From assembly GCA_040506705.1 (NCBI GenBank), contig JBEVWG010000021.1, forward strand, positions 82,387 through 146,386: a DNA stretch of 64,000 bases, written 5' to 3'. The notes under the pieces are model-generated. The model worked only from the letters and a program-made list of their open reading frames with translations. It searched no databases and was not told the origin of the DNA. A program made the position numbers and the translations under genes. Within the stretch, counting starts at the first letter, position 1. Every line of letters begins with the position of its first letter. Source of the stretch: Thiodiazotropha sp040506705. Lineage in GTDB: Bacteria > Pseudomonadota > Gammaproteobacteria > Chromatiales > Chromatiaceae. This document shows positions 25,115 through 34,058 of the stretch, one piece after another.

Positions 25115-26653
25115 ATGCTCAATATGGCAAACTGGTCGCCAGAACTGAAAGCGCTTTATCAGAAAAAATACCCAGGTGGAGGTGCCTCGGCCTCCCCGAT
25201 GAGCCGACCCAGGCCGATCTCACCGTCCATGGCGGCCCCTCCCGGCCTCGGCGCGCTGCCAGAGGACATGTTAGGTCAACGGGCGTTGCCTCAGGCGTCC
25301 GACCCATACCAGGGGATGCCAGGCCCAGCATCCAGCCCCATGGAACCTAGCTTGGCGTCTTCACTGGCGAGGCCTCGCCAGGCACCGACGCGCATTCGGC
25401 GCGAAACCGATATACCACAGCCTACCCAGGCCTCACTGAATCCGGGCACGGACGCAACCGTTGATGACAATGCTCTGGCGAACGTAAATCCTCCGCCGAG
25501 CAATACCGGGTATACGCGGCTGCAGAAAAAGTTTCAACAAATTGATGCGGATAAAGCGTATACGGATCAGCTGTCTCTGTTTGAGCCGAGCTACCAGAAA
25601 TGGAGGGACTACTATACGCGTACAGGCAAGACCCCCTGGAAGTTCCAAGAGGAAGGGTCTCAGTGGCCCCAGCGGATGCAAGATTATTATGATGCCTGGA
25701 CTCAGGTATATTATCCCGATGGTATAGGATCGGTTGCAGGTGACCCCAATAATAATGCGTCGGTGCCCTCGCTCTTCGAGGAAATTGACGCGTATTTAAA
25801 AAAACTCAAGTTGGCGCAGCGTGACGATCCAAACTATGTCCCAGCCGGCGGGGACAACGGCGGGGAGACGATGACTCGACAGGCTATTCCCGGCGTCTAT
25901 CCCGAAGCCATGAGGAATTATAAGGGCTCAAAATTCACGCCTGATGAACTTAAATTTCTTATGCAGGAGATTACGCCTAGCATACAGACCCATCGGACCG
26001 CCCAGCAGGAAGGGAAAACGATCGCCGATGATCTATCCGGTGGTCGCTATGACGTGGGCGATCTGATGTCGCCCGGCCTCGAGGCCCAGACAACCGGACA
26101 GCCAGACCCCTCGGTCTATGATCCGGTGTTAAAACACGCGATGGACAGCGTGATAGAGCGCTATCAGCGCGATATCATGCCTGGCATTTCAGATGAAGCC
26201 CAGGCCTATGGGCAATACGGTGGATCGAGACAGGGTGTAGCGGAAGGCCTTGCGGCCAAGGGGCTCGAGGAAACATTGGGCGGGCTCAGTGCCCGCATGA
26301 ATCTTGAGGCCTATAAGGATGCCCAATCCCGTGTCATACCCGCCACGCAGGCCCGTGCGGGGCTGAGAAAATCGTCCCTTCAGGATCGGTTTAGTAATCG
26401 GGAAAGGGCCTTGCTTCAGCGGTCTGCGCGCACCCAGGAAGCCGATGATTATGTTAAACGCATGTTTAAGAATTGGCGTTACGGCCCCGATACCGATTCG
26501 GATGCGCTGACTCGCTACCTGAGCCTGCTTCAGCAGGGTTCACCTGGACCCTCCACCGCACAGACGAAACCGCAATACAGGAATAAAACAGCTGAAATTC
26601 TGGGTATGGTGGGTACATTGGCTTCTCTGGGTTCTCTTTTCCCTAAACGCTGA
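25115..26653 (+). CDS. Phage virion protein with QYGGSRQG-type motif
   Basis: The 512-residue product has a Pro-rich disordered N-terminus (1-130), a middle with Trp/Tyr-rich helices (YTRLQKKFQQIDADKAYTDQ, KWRDYYTRTGKTPWKFQEEG) and a conserved-looking block near 340-400: DPVLKHAMDSVIERYQRDIM, PGISDEAQAYGQYGGSRQGV and AEGLAAKGLEETLGGLSARM. I recall the 'GQYGGSRQGIAEGLA' type block from structural or ejection proteins of podophages. It ends in a short hydrophobic helix (ILGMVGTLASLGSLF). It is four bases after the previous gene. A virion role is likely; the exact one is unknown. Confidence 0.65.
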   Translation: MLNMANWSPELKALYQKKYPGGGASASPMSRPRPISPSMAAPPGLGALPEDMLGQRALPQASDPYQGMPGPASSPMEPSLASSLARPRQAPTRIRRETDIPQPTQASLNPGTDATVDDNALANVNPPPSNTGYTRLQKKFQQIDADKAYTDQLSLFEPSYQKWRDYYTRTGKTPWKFQEEGSQWPQRMQDYYDAWTQVYYPDGIGSVAGDPNNNASVPSLFEEIDAYLKKLKLAQRDDPNYVPAGGDNGGETMTRQAIPGVYPEAMRNYKGSKFTPDELKFLMQEITPSIQTHRTAQQEGKTIADDLSGGRYDVGDLMSPGLEAQTTGQPDPSVYDPVLKHAMDSVIERYQRDIMPGISDEAQAYGQYGGSRQGVAEGLAAKGLEETLGGLSARMNLEAYKDAQSRVIPATQARAGLRKSSLQDRFSNRERALLQRSARTQEADDYVKRMFKNWRYGPDTDSDALTRYLSLLQQGSPGPSTAQTKPQYRNKTAEILGMVGTLASLGSLFPKR

Positions 26654-26664
26654 TAGCGCAATTT

Positions 26665-27942
26665 ATGTTTTTAGGCCAGTATTTTTCACCGGATGAGCCC
26701 GATCTTGAGGGCCCCCCCAGACCCAGTTTGATGGACCAGGTAGCCCGCAATATGAAGGATCCTCAGCGACGGGCCTTTTTAGATACAAGTTTGGCGCTCA
26801 TGCAAGCCGGCGGTTATTCTGACCGGCCTGTGTCGCTGCCGCAGGCACTCGGCGCGGCCGGATCCCGGGGCCTTCAAGCTTACCGTGAAGCGATGCGCCG
26901 CAAGGAAGAGAAAGAACAGCATGAGAGGGCGGTAAAGCGGGAAGAGGAGCAGCGGGCCTATGATCGGCGCATAGAAGAACAGCAGCAGGAAAGGGCCCAA
27001 GAGAGCCATGATTGGAACTCGAAAGATACTGAGAGTGCAATCCAGCATCGCCGAGAAATGCAGGCGATGCAACAGCGCGAGCAGGCGCAGAAACAAGCCC
27101 TGTTTAGGGAATTGATGGGCGGCACGGCACCCAGCCCCCAAGCACCCGGCACGATGGCAGCGCCACCGCATGACCCGGCAGCGCCACCGGTCATGGCGTC
27201 TACACCACAAGTCACGCCTGGTGAGCCTCCCCCTCAGCCGCTACCCGACGCACCCATGCCTCCACACGCCCCCCCGCCAAGCAAAAAACTGACGCCTACT
27301 CAGGTGCTTGCGGCTAAAGCCTTGGGTCTTGATGTATCAGATGTCTACAAGTTCCAGCATGGCCCTGAAATGGCATTCCAGGAGGAGACCGCCAAACAAC
27401 GCGCCCAAAAAGCATCGGCGGATACCGCGAAATTGACCGAGAAACTGACCGAAATCCATGCAATGCAAGATGAACTTAAGGAGCTTAGTTATCTGCTCGA
27501 GGGATTTTCAGGCGGCAAGCTAACCGGTTTTGCCAAGACGATGGCAGAATACGGGGAAAGCATGGGCCTTGAGATTGATCCAAGGCTCTCGGACAAGCAG
27601 GCCGCTAAATCGCTCCTCAACAAAATTACGCTGAAAATGCGTGGCATGATGGGCGGTTTGCCCGGATCGGTCTCAGACAAAGATCTCATCTTTCTGAAAA
27701 AGATGGGCCCCCGCCTGGAATACACCGAAGAGGGCAGAAATAAGATCATAGATTTTAGCTTCTATATGCTTGATAAATTGGATGTGTACACGAATTTGAG
27801 CAAGCGCTGGATCTATGAATTTGGCAGCCTGGATCTCAAATCCTCGAAGACCGGATTGTATTTCGACGACCAATGGTCGCGGATCCGAAAAGAGCTCGAG
27901 AAAAAGTTTTATGAAAAAAGAAGGGATGAGAATCCGAATTAA
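26665..27942 (+). CDS. Coiled-coil phage structural/ejection-like protein
   Basis: The 425-residue product opens with DPQRRAFLDTSLALMQAGGY, a motif style common in phage internal virion proteins. A long Glu/Gln/Arg coiled coil follows (about 75-155, EEQRAYDRRIEEQQQERAQE), then a Pro/Ala linker (160-210) and a helical C-terminal domain (KLTGFAKTMAEYGESMGLEI, DKDLIFLKKMGPRLEYTEEG). No enzyme motif is seen. It stops on the base where the adaptor gene starts (TAATG). It is a likely injection or core protein. Confidence 0.6.
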   Translation: MFLGQYFSPDEPDLEGPPRPSLMDQVARNMKDPQRRAFLDTSLALMQAGGYSDRPVSLPQALGAAGSRGLQAYREAMRRKEEKEQHERAVKREEEQRAYDRRIEEQQQERAQESHDWNSKDTESAIQHRREMQAMQQREQAQKQALFRELMGGTAPSPQAPGTMAAPPHDPAAPPVMASTPQVTPGEPPPQPLPDAPMPPHAPPPSKKLTPTQVLAAKALGLDVSDVYKFQHGPEMAFQEETAKQRAQKASADTAKLTEKLTEIHAMQDELKELSYLLEGFSGGKLTGFAKTMAEYGESMGLEIDPRLSDKQAAKSLLNKITLKMRGMMGGLPGSVSDKDLIFLKKMGPRLEYTEEGRNKIIDFSFYMLDKLDVYTNLSKRWIYEFGSLDLKSSKTGLYFDDQWSRIRKELEKKFYEKRRDENPN

Positions 27943-28703
27943 TGAAACAAGGCCCTATCAAAGATTATGACGCGCTTAAAAAGACGATCTTGCGGTTCCT
28001 TCATCGTCCCGATTTACAGGATGAAGTCGAAAATTTTATCGCGTTGGGTGAGTTGCGCATGGGTCGTGAGCTCAAAATACGCGGAACACTCACACAAAAA
28101 CATTACCCGTTCCCCGCTGGGCGCCATACTGTCTCACTTCCCTCGGATTACCTCACCTATGTCAGGGCCTGGCGGGGACGTCCTTTTTTGCCTGGCAATC
28201 AACTTGATCATGGGTTGCCGGTCTGGCGTGATTTAGAAACCGAGAGGTGGAAAGATTTAAAAGGCACCTGGACTGATCCGTTCGCGGATACCTCTGGCAG
28301 CCATACTCAGGAGCACCTGGATCCGGCTAAAAACATTGATTTCGGGGATCCTGAACATTTTTTGTTGGAGGCCTCGCCCGGGACGCCTCGACGCTGCACG
28401 ATTAATGGCCATCATCTGATCCTGGATCGTCCCACGGACTCCCTTACCGATATCACGTTGCAATATGTGCGAAAACTGCAATTATCCGAGGATCAGCCCC
28501 GGAACTATCTCTTGCGGGAATACCCTGACGTGTATCTCTATGCGTCATTATTAGAAACGCCGTTATGGACCCATGAAGAAGGGTGGCTTGCCATTTGGCA
28601 AGATCGCTATGATCGTGCGATAGAGAGCATCAACCAGGTTGAGAACCGGTCCAATGCGCATCAAACTAAGCGCAATGACGAACTACTGAGGTTGATGAAA
28701 TGA
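27942..28703 (+). CDS. SU10-type phage head-tail adaptor protein
   Basis: The 253-residue product matches the podophage adaptor pattern: an N-terminal helical part (YDALKKTILRFLHRPDLQDE, VENFIALGELRMGRELKIRG), TVSLPSDYLTYVRAWRG, a beta insert, and a C-terminal YLLREYPDVYLYASLLETPL with the final helix YDRAIESINQVEN. In podophages this ring joins the portal to the nozzle. Its presence without a portal or capsid gene in the window is notable. Start and stop overlap its neighbours by one and four bases. Confidence 0.75.
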   Translation: MKQGPIKDYDALKKTILRFLHRPDLQDEVENFIALGELRMGRELKIRGTLTQKHYPFPAGRHTVSLPSDYLTYVRAWRGRPFLPGNQLDHGLPVWRDLETERWKDLKGTWTDPFADTSGSHTQEHLDPAKNIDFGDPEHFLLEASPGTPRRCTINGHHLILDRPTDSLTDITLQYVRKLQLSEDQPRNYLLREYPDVYLYASLLETPLWTHEEGWLAIWQDRYDRAIESINQVENRSNAHQTKRNDELLRLMK

Positions 28704-30361
28704 CGATGAAATATATTGCTGATCTCGATCCTGATCGTCCCCGCGATGAATCGTATGTAATCGAGGGGATCGAGGATATTACAAACATCAAAAAGGCCTT
28801 GCTTGCGTCATTTGGCGGATTTGTTGGTCCAGTCCTTGTGACGGCTACAATGGATGAGCCTGGGAGCAGCCCCCAAAAGTTCAAACTGGTAATGCCACTT
28901 GTTAAGCAAGGAATTTTTCAGGGGGTCGATTTTCCAGAAGTCAAAGACAATACGATTATCGTTTTCAAGTCCATTTTGAATAACGAGGAAGGCGTTAAGG
29001 TCGTGTTGGGCGCTGATTGTAACTGTAATGTTTACGACTCTCGGGGGGAGCCAATTGAAGCGAATGCGATTAGGAAGGACAGCATTTATATGCTGATCTA
29101 TTTGTCCAACACATTGTTTCTATTGGGATATCAAAACAGTACCGAAAAAAAGATTCCTGAGCCGGCGCAAAAGAACAAAAACAAAATACTGAGTAATGAT
29201 GGCACCGCCTTTATTTGGACTGAGGGAGCTGATCCGACCAAAGAACTCCCTGATTTCCGGGGTCAGGCGGGTAAGATGCTCACGGTAGACAGGAGCGAGT
29301 CATTAACCTGGGGTGATCAGCCCAAGGGACTGCCGGCACTCAGAGAAACCAAAGGCAGCATAGGCAAGGTGTTGATGGCGGTTAAAGGTACCGGCGATGA
29401 TCGCACGCCAGATGCGGCCTGGCGACGCCTGGAAAAGGCACTGCCAGACATGAGGGGGAAACTGGGTCATATACTCCATGTTGGAGGCGATGAAGCTAAT
29501 CAAGAGCTCGAGTGGACAAATGTTCCGGTATTGCCGCCCATTGCCGGGAAAAAAGACATGGCCTTGCACGTGGTCGAAACAGTGTCCACCGGGCAGTTAA
29601 AGCCGGCCTGGAAATCCGTACCGGAGGTGTTGCCCGCGATCGATGGCCAAGAAGGAAAAGCTCTGATGGTGACCAATAATTCCAAGGTTGCCTGGGAAAA
29701 TGTTGCGGGTGAATTGCCCGAGCTGGAGGACCACCTTGGGGATTACCTGAGCGTGGTCGAAGTTAATACTGACGCGCTCGGGGTCGGATGGAAAACCCCG
29801 ACCAAAGAACTCCCTGATTTCCGGGGTCAGGCGGGTAAGATGCTCACCGTAGACAGGAGCGAGTCATTAACCTGGGGTGATCAGCCCAAGGGACTGCCAG
29901 AGATCGAGGGCAGCGACGAGGGTAAAGTTTTAATGGTGTTCGGCAAAAAAGAAGTGTGGAAAAACCTCCCGCCAATACCGCAACCACCTTCTCAGCCGAC
30001 CCAGGGACTGCCAGAGATTAAGGACGGCGACGAGGGTAAAGTTTTAACGGTGTCGTCCGACCAAAAAGAAGTGTGGAAAAACCTCCCGCCAATACCGCAA
30101 CCACCTTCTCAGCCGACCCAGGGACTGCCAGAGATTAAGGACGGCGACGAGGGTAAAGTTTTAACGGTGTTCGGCAAAAAAGAAGTGTGGAAAAACCTCC
30201 CGCCAATACCGCAACCACCTTCTCAGCCGACCCAGGGACTGCCAGAGATCAAGGACGGCGACGAGGGTAAAGTTTTAACGGTGTCGTCCGACCAAAAAGA
30301 AGTGTGGCAAAACGTCCCGCCAATACCGCTACCACCGTCTCTCGCGCTAAATTTTTTCTAA
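28700..30361 (+). CDS. Tail-fibre protein built of LPxxxGxxGKxLxV repeats
   Basis: The 553-residue product begins with a virion-attachment-like domain (about 1-155, MKYIADLDPDRPRDESYVIE), and then consists of repeats of 30-40 residues of the form LPxxxGxxGKxLxVxxxxxxxWxxxP (for example ELPDFRGQAGKMLTVDRSES, GLPEIKDGDEGKVLTVSSDQ). Repeats of this kind form fibrous shafts in phage tail fibres. The last four are joined by PPIPQPPSQPTQ linkers and nearly identical in DNA. The C-terminus (LPPSLALNFF) has no globular tip, so the adhesin function may be supplied by the genes downstream. Confidence 0.7.
   Translation: MTMKYIADLDPDRPRDESYVIEGIEDITNIKKALLASFGGFVGPVLVTATMDEPGSSPQKFKLVMPLVKQGIFQGVDFPEVKDNTIIVFKSILNNEEGVKVVLGADCNCNVYDSRGEPIEANAIRKDSIYMLIYLSNTLFLLGYQNSTEKKIPEPAQKNKNKILSNDGTAFIWTEGADPTKELPDFRGQAGKMLTVDRSESLTWGDQPKGLPALRETKGSIGKVLMAVKGTGDDRTPDAAWRRLEKALPDMRGKLGHILHVGGDEANQELEWTNVPVLPPIAGKKDMALHVVETVSTGQLKPAWKSVPEVLPAIDGQEGKALMVTNNSKVAWENVAGELPELEDHLGDYLSVVEVNTDALGVGWKTPTKELPDFRGQAGKMLTVDRSESLTWGDQPKGLPEIEGSDEGKVLMVFGKKEVWKNLPPIPQPPSQPTQGLPEIKDGDEGKVLTVSSDQKEVWKNLPPIPQPPSQPTQGLPEIKDGDEGKVLTVFGKKEVWKNLPPIPQPPSQPTQGLPEIKDGDEGKVLTVSSDQKEVWQNVPPIPLPPSLALNFF
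29237..29898 (+). repeat. 98-base direct duplication in the fibre gene
   Basis: Bases 29237-29334 and 29801-29898 are identical but for about two positions and both encode TKELPDFRGQAGKMLTVDRS followed by ESLTWGDQPKGLP. The two copies are about 564 bases apart inside one gene, which points to recent internal recombination. Confidence 0.8.
29891..30349 (+). repeat. Four tandem 114-117-base repeats at the end of the fibre gene
   Basis: Units start at 29891, 30005, 30122 and 30236, each beginning GGACTGCCAGAGAT. They alternate between two versions of an internal stretch (TTCGGCAAAAAAGAAG and TCGTCCGACCAAAAAGAAG), so the order is A-B-A-B. This suggests a duplicated dimer. Copy number is likely to vary between strains. 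Confidence 0.85.
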
Positions 30362-30365
30362 CTGT

Positions 30366-30755
30366 ATGTCAACAGTACCAAAATTAGAATCGAACCTTAA
30401 AAACTTTTTAGGGCAGCTATCGTCCTCAAGCAAGGAGGTTATCGTGGACCCGGATGGAGATACCGTCCGGATCTATCGATGTATCCTTATCCCCGCCACC
30501 CCGGTCACTGAAGATATCTGGTTGATTTTTGAATTGATCGACGAGGAAATCAACCAAGAAATAGAGATCGGGCGGCGCCGTTTAGGACATTTAAGCCCGC
30601 CACTGATTCTCCTGCTGGACAAAGACCATCGCGACTGTGTGCAGATGCCATTGCTTATTACTCCCGGGTATCAGTTGAAGGTTTCCATAGAAAGCGATAC
30701 TGATAAGACGTTAGACGAGGTTTTTACCCTTTATATCGAGGCGAGGACGATATGA
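30366..30755 (+). CDS. Small beta-rich protein of the fibre module
   Basis: The 129-residue product has strands such as EVIVDPDGDTVRIYRCILIP, DIWLIFELIDEEINQEIEIG, PPLILLLDKDHRDCVQMPLL and TLDEVFTLYIEARTI. It resembles small virion accessory or fibre-associated proteins in general character only; no family is recognised. It is five bases after the fibre gene and overlaps the next by four bases. Confidence 0.55.
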   Translation: MSTVPKLESNLKNFLGQLSSSSKEVIVDPDGDTVRIYRCILIPATPVTEDIWLIFELIDEEINQEIEIGRRRLGHLSPPLILLLDKDHRDCVQMPLLITPGYQLKVSIESDTDKTLDEVFTLYIEARTI

Positions 30756-31612
30756 CCGCGCAATTCCTTAGTATGCCTGTCATCACGCTATCCAAGCTGG
30801 ATAATCGGCACAACACCGTTCGTGAAGATCATCAGCCGCTCGTATTGTTAGGCCCCCTGGAGGTAGATGTTCAAATTGACCGTCTGTGTATACGAGCAAC
30901 GACCGATACTGGGCCTGGCGTTATCAGCCTGTATTCATTGTTTCCGGGCGAAGAAGATGGATTGCTTATTAGCCAAGTAGAGGTGGTTCAACATAAAAAA
31001 TCATCGGGGAGCGGTGTGTGGCAATGCATCGTTGAGCCAACGAATTATCCCCTCTTTCCGCTGAAACTTGAAAAAGGTTTCACTATTTTGGCGACCTTGA
31101 CATCCAAGGATCAGAGTCTGGGTCAATCGTTCGATGTCACTTTGCTGGGGGGGACGCTCACTGGACGTGCGGCGCCGCTTTATCAAGATCGTTATCTTTT
31201 TGAGCAAGGGGCTATCGGAGAAAAGCCTGCCTCTGGATTGGCATATAAGGATTACGCCTACCTACCGATGCGTAACAAAGAGGGGGCATCGGCCTATCGC
31301 ATCGATCATGTATGGCTGCACGTGCCGGGTAATAAGTGGCCACGGGGGGAATCTGTTAATAACAATATCGCCACGGTAAACCTCGTGATAGGCCAGCAGG
31401 ATAATGAGATCGGAAACGAGATCACTTCGATCAATCTTAAAAATTATCGTGATGGTCGATCGGGGGCGCATGTTATCTTCGATAAAAGTCATCTATTCCC
31501 ACTGTTCTTGCCCGTGAGTCATTACTTGGGGGTTCGAATAGCCCCGGACAGCCCGTCACAATCGATACAACAACTCTATGTCCATTTCATCGGAGGCTAC
31601 ATTGATGAATGA
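30752..31612 (+). CDS. Beta-rich protein of the fibre module
   Basis: The 286-residue product is beta-strand rich throughout (LLGPLEVDVQIDRLCIRATT, GVWQCIVEPTNYPLFPLKLE, YRIDHVWLHVPGNKWPRGES) and ends with a jelly-roll-like LPVSHYLGVRIAPDSPSQSI. No catalytic motif. It overlaps the preceding gene by four bases and the first glycine-rich adhesin gene by eight. A baseplate or fibre-connector role is inference from context. Confidence 0.55.
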   Translation: MTAQFLSMPVITLSKLDNRHNTVREDHQPLVLLGPLEVDVQIDRLCIRATTDTGPGVISLYSLFPGEEDGLLISQVEVVQHKKSSGSGVWQCIVEPTNYPLFPLKLEKGFTILATLTSKDQSLGQSFDVTLLGGTLTGRAAPLYQDRYLFEQGAIGEKPASGLAYKDYAYLPMRNKEGASAYRIDHVWLHVPGNKWPRGESVNNNIATVNLVIGQQDNEIGNEITSINLKNYRDGRSGAHVIFDKSHLFPLFLPVSHYLGVRIAPDSPSQSIQQLYVHFIGGYIDE

Positions 31613-32900
31613 TGGTCTATACGGATTTCCGGCACCTCGCGTTGAGGATGATCCCCAGCTGCCCCCTTCCTGGCGTCACTGCCTCTTGTTTACGGATAAA
31701 ATGCCGTTGACTAATAACCTTAGGACCCCCTCAGATGTCTATCATTTGGGTGTGGCGTGTTGGGGGCGTGGTGGGCGCGCTGAGAGCGTGCAAGGGCATG
31801 GGGGAGGTGGCGCCGGTTTTTGTTTTATTGTACTCGATACCCGCCCCGGCGAGCTCCTGCCCGAGATGATTTTTGAAAAGAACGGTGATACGCGATTCGG
31901 TTCGCTCATGATTGCCGGGGCAGGCAAGGACGCTAACCCGAACCGGCCCGGTGTGGGCGGACAAGCCCAGCTATTCATTGATAATGCGTACGGGATGATC
32001 GCCTCAGGTGGGAGGGGTGGAAAAGGGGGGGTTAAAAAGCTTCCCGGCTCGATCAATCACCTGGTTGCAGGGGGTGGCGGTGGTGCGGCGGGGTCTTTTT
32101 ATGGTGAGGGTGGCAATGGTGGCAACGTGGTGGATTCCATCTTCATGAATGAAAATACGATTTGTGCCACCTCCGCCAGCGGCGGTGGTTTTGGTGGGGA
32201 TGGCGTAGATTCTGGCCCGGGTGGTGCGGCGCCGGGAGGCAGTGGCGTATACCACAGTGCGTTATCACGAACGCTGTCTCAAGGGGGAAAACCGCCAAAG
32301 ATCTGGAAGCGAGATTCTGGCATCCCAATGTGGGGGCTGGGCGGTGGCGGTGGGGGTGGTACCTGCTCAGCGGGCGGGCAGGGTCGCCTGAAGTCAAGCC
32401 ATGAAACGCTCAGCTCCGGCGCTCAGGGGGGGAGTGGCATCAACGGTCGTGGCGGTATGGGTGCCAAATCGACGTGTCCGGCTCATGACGGCATCAGCTA
32501 TCCAGGTGAGGACAAACACGGTTTTTTGGCGCTGGCCAACTTGCGTTTAAGCGGCGGTGGTGGTGGGGGGGGTAATGAGGATTTTAAAAACGGCGGCCAT
32601 GGTGGCCCGGGTGCTGGAGGTGGCGGTGCTTGCGCCTCCGATCCTGAAAATCAGGCTGGTGGTGGGCGTGGTGGCACCGGCGGTATCGGCGGCGGTGGCG
32701 GCGGTGCGGCGATGGGGATCAATAAAATTGAGTTAATGTCTTTCAGGGGCGGTGGCAGTCTCTTCGGTGGCGGAGGGGGTGGCAGTGTCAGCGCTATAGA
32801 ATCAAAGCCAGGTGTTTGCATGCTGGGCGGTGGCGGTCAAGGCGGTTTTTTAGGGAAACCGGTAGAGGCATCCCCAGGCTGCATCATTCTCTATTGGTGA
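31605..32900 (+). CDS. Glycine-rich adhesin 1
   Basis: From the ATG at 31605 (CGGAGG eight bases upstream) the product is 431 residues. A short N-terminal strand segment (YHLGVACWGRGGRAESVQGH) is followed by more than 350 residues dominated by Gly runs interspersed with short strands (GGGGGAAGSFYGEGGNGGNV, GGGGGGAAMGINKIELMSF), ending GCIILYW. This is the phage/bacterial glycine-rich domain type with polyglycine-II-like packing seen in T-even gp38-like adhesins. It is the first of three paralogues in a row and probably binds a receptor. Confidence 0.7.
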   Translation: MNDGLYGFPAPRVEDDPQLPPSWRHCLLFTDKMPLTNNLRTPSDVYHLGVACWGRGGRAESVQGHGGGGAGFCFIVLDTRPGELLPEMIFEKNGDTRFGSLMIAGAGKDANPNRPGVGGQAQLFIDNAYGMIASGGRGGKGGVKKLPGSINHLVAGGGGGAAGSFYGEGGNGGNVVDSIFMNENTICATSASGGGFGGDGVDSGPGGAAPGGSGVYHSALSRTLSQGGKPPKIWKRDSGIPMWGLGGGGGGGTCSAGGQGRLKSSHETLSSGAQGGSGINGRGGMGAKSTCPAHDGISYPGEDKHGFLALANLRLSGGGGGGGNEDFKNGGHGGPGAGGGGACASDPENQAGGGRGGTGGIGGGGGGAAMGINKIELMSFRGGGSLFGGGGGGSVSAIESKPGVCMLGGGGQGGFLGKPVEASPGCIILYW

Positions 32901-32903
32901 ATC

Positions 32904-34055
32904 ATGAACGAATGGCGCGCTTTTCGTGTTTTCACAGACGACAGTCCGATTATCCCCCCGGCTGTCACGCGCATTGGCCTGGCGCTTTTCGGCGGTGGTG
33001 GCTCAGGTTCAGCGTTTGGCGCTGGGGGGGGCGGGGGCGGTTTTGCCTATGGCGAGTTCAACCTCACTCATGCGGGACAGTCTGCGTCGATGGGCGACAT
33101 CACGTTCCACTATCCGGCTGGCAGAGATGATGGGCGGAGCATCCGAACCTCTCTTGGTTTATCCGTAACCGGCGGAACCGGGGCGAAAGACCAAAATTCC
33201 GGCACCGGTGGAACCGGATCCGCAGACTGTGAAGGGATAGTCTGCCTGGCCTACGATGGTGGACGGGGTGGGCACAGTAATAACGCCACTGGGGACAAAT
33301 ATCGCCTACCCGGTGGAGGGGGTGGGGCCGGTTCTTTTTTTGGCAAGGGCGGGGATGGCGGTACGGCGCCGGTCGATAAAAAGATGTCAGTAGCAACGGG
33401 ACTGATCACGCTCGGAGCCTGCGGTGGCGGCGGATTCGGGGGTCAAGGTGGACAGATGTCCCAGCCGGATCTGTGTGGTGGCGGGGGCGGTATTTTTGAC
33501 GCCGGGGATCCGTCTGGCTCAGGTGCGTCAAAAATCGAAGCACCTCCATATTTTGGATCGGGTGGCGGTGGCTCTGCGGGCCCAGGCTGCCCGGCTGTTG
33601 CCTGGCATGGCGGGAACGGCGGCGCGGCAATGCGAGCTTATGCTTCTCAGCGATCGCCAATTTTAGCCATGACAAAATGTCAATTTCATGGTGCTGGCGG
33701 CGTTGGATGGGGACCCGACCTGGCCCAAAATGGTGGTCTGGGTGGCGGCGGTGGCGGCGGTGGTTTTGATCGTCACATCGTCTCGCCTGGCGGTCATGGT
33801 GGCTTTGGCGGCGGCGGTGGCGGCTCCCCGTTGCACATAAGCCCCAGCTCCGAGCCCGGTCATCCCCACCGCAAGACCAGCAAAAACGTGCCACTCATCA
33901 GCGGTGGCAATGGTGGTTTCGGTGGCGGTGGTGGCGGTGGCCCTATCGGTGGCGTGGGCGGCGTGGGTGGCGGTGGCGGGGGGTCTATTCAATTGGATGA
34001 TGCCACCAGTTTTGTCTCTCTGGGTGGACCGGCCGTTGCCATACTTTATTGGTGA
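32904..34055 (+). CDS. Glycine-rich adhesin 2
   Basis: The 383-residue paralogue shares the start (FRVFTDDSPIIPPAVTRIGL), the internal motif GGGGGAGSFFGKGGDGGT and the end AVAILYW with its neighbours, but the segments between glycine runs differ strongly. That is the pattern expected if the loops meet different receptors. It is three bases downstream of adhesin 1. Confidence 0.7.
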   Translation: MNEWRAFRVFTDDSPIIPPAVTRIGLALFGGGGSGSAFGAGGGGGGFAYGEFNLTHAGQSASMGDITFHYPAGRDDGRSIRTSLGLSVTGGTGAKDQNSGTGGTGSADCEGIVCLAYDGGRGGHSNNATGDKYRLPGGGGGAGSFFGKGGDGGTAPVDKKMSVATGLITLGACGGGGFGGQGGQMSQPDLCGGGGGIFDAGDPSGSGASKIEAPPYFGSGGGGSAGPGCPAVAWHGGNGGAAMRAYASQRSPILAMTKCQFHGAGGVGWGPDLAQNGGLGGGGGGGGFDRHIVSPGGHGGFGGGGGGSPLHISPSSEPGHPHRKTSKNVPLISGGNGGFGGGGGGGPIGGVGGVGGGGGGSIQLDDATSFVSLGGPAVAILYW

Positions 34056-34058
34056 TTT

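Noticed and set aside
28700..30361. CRISPR-like direct repeats
   Set aside because: Repeats are long, contiguous and in-frame coding, with no unique spacers; no cas genes.
31525..31545. GGGGGTTCGAAT as a duplicate of the tRNA-Ser T arm (attachment site)
   Set aside because: Only the generic GGTTCGAA core matches; the following bases differ and it lies inside a gene.
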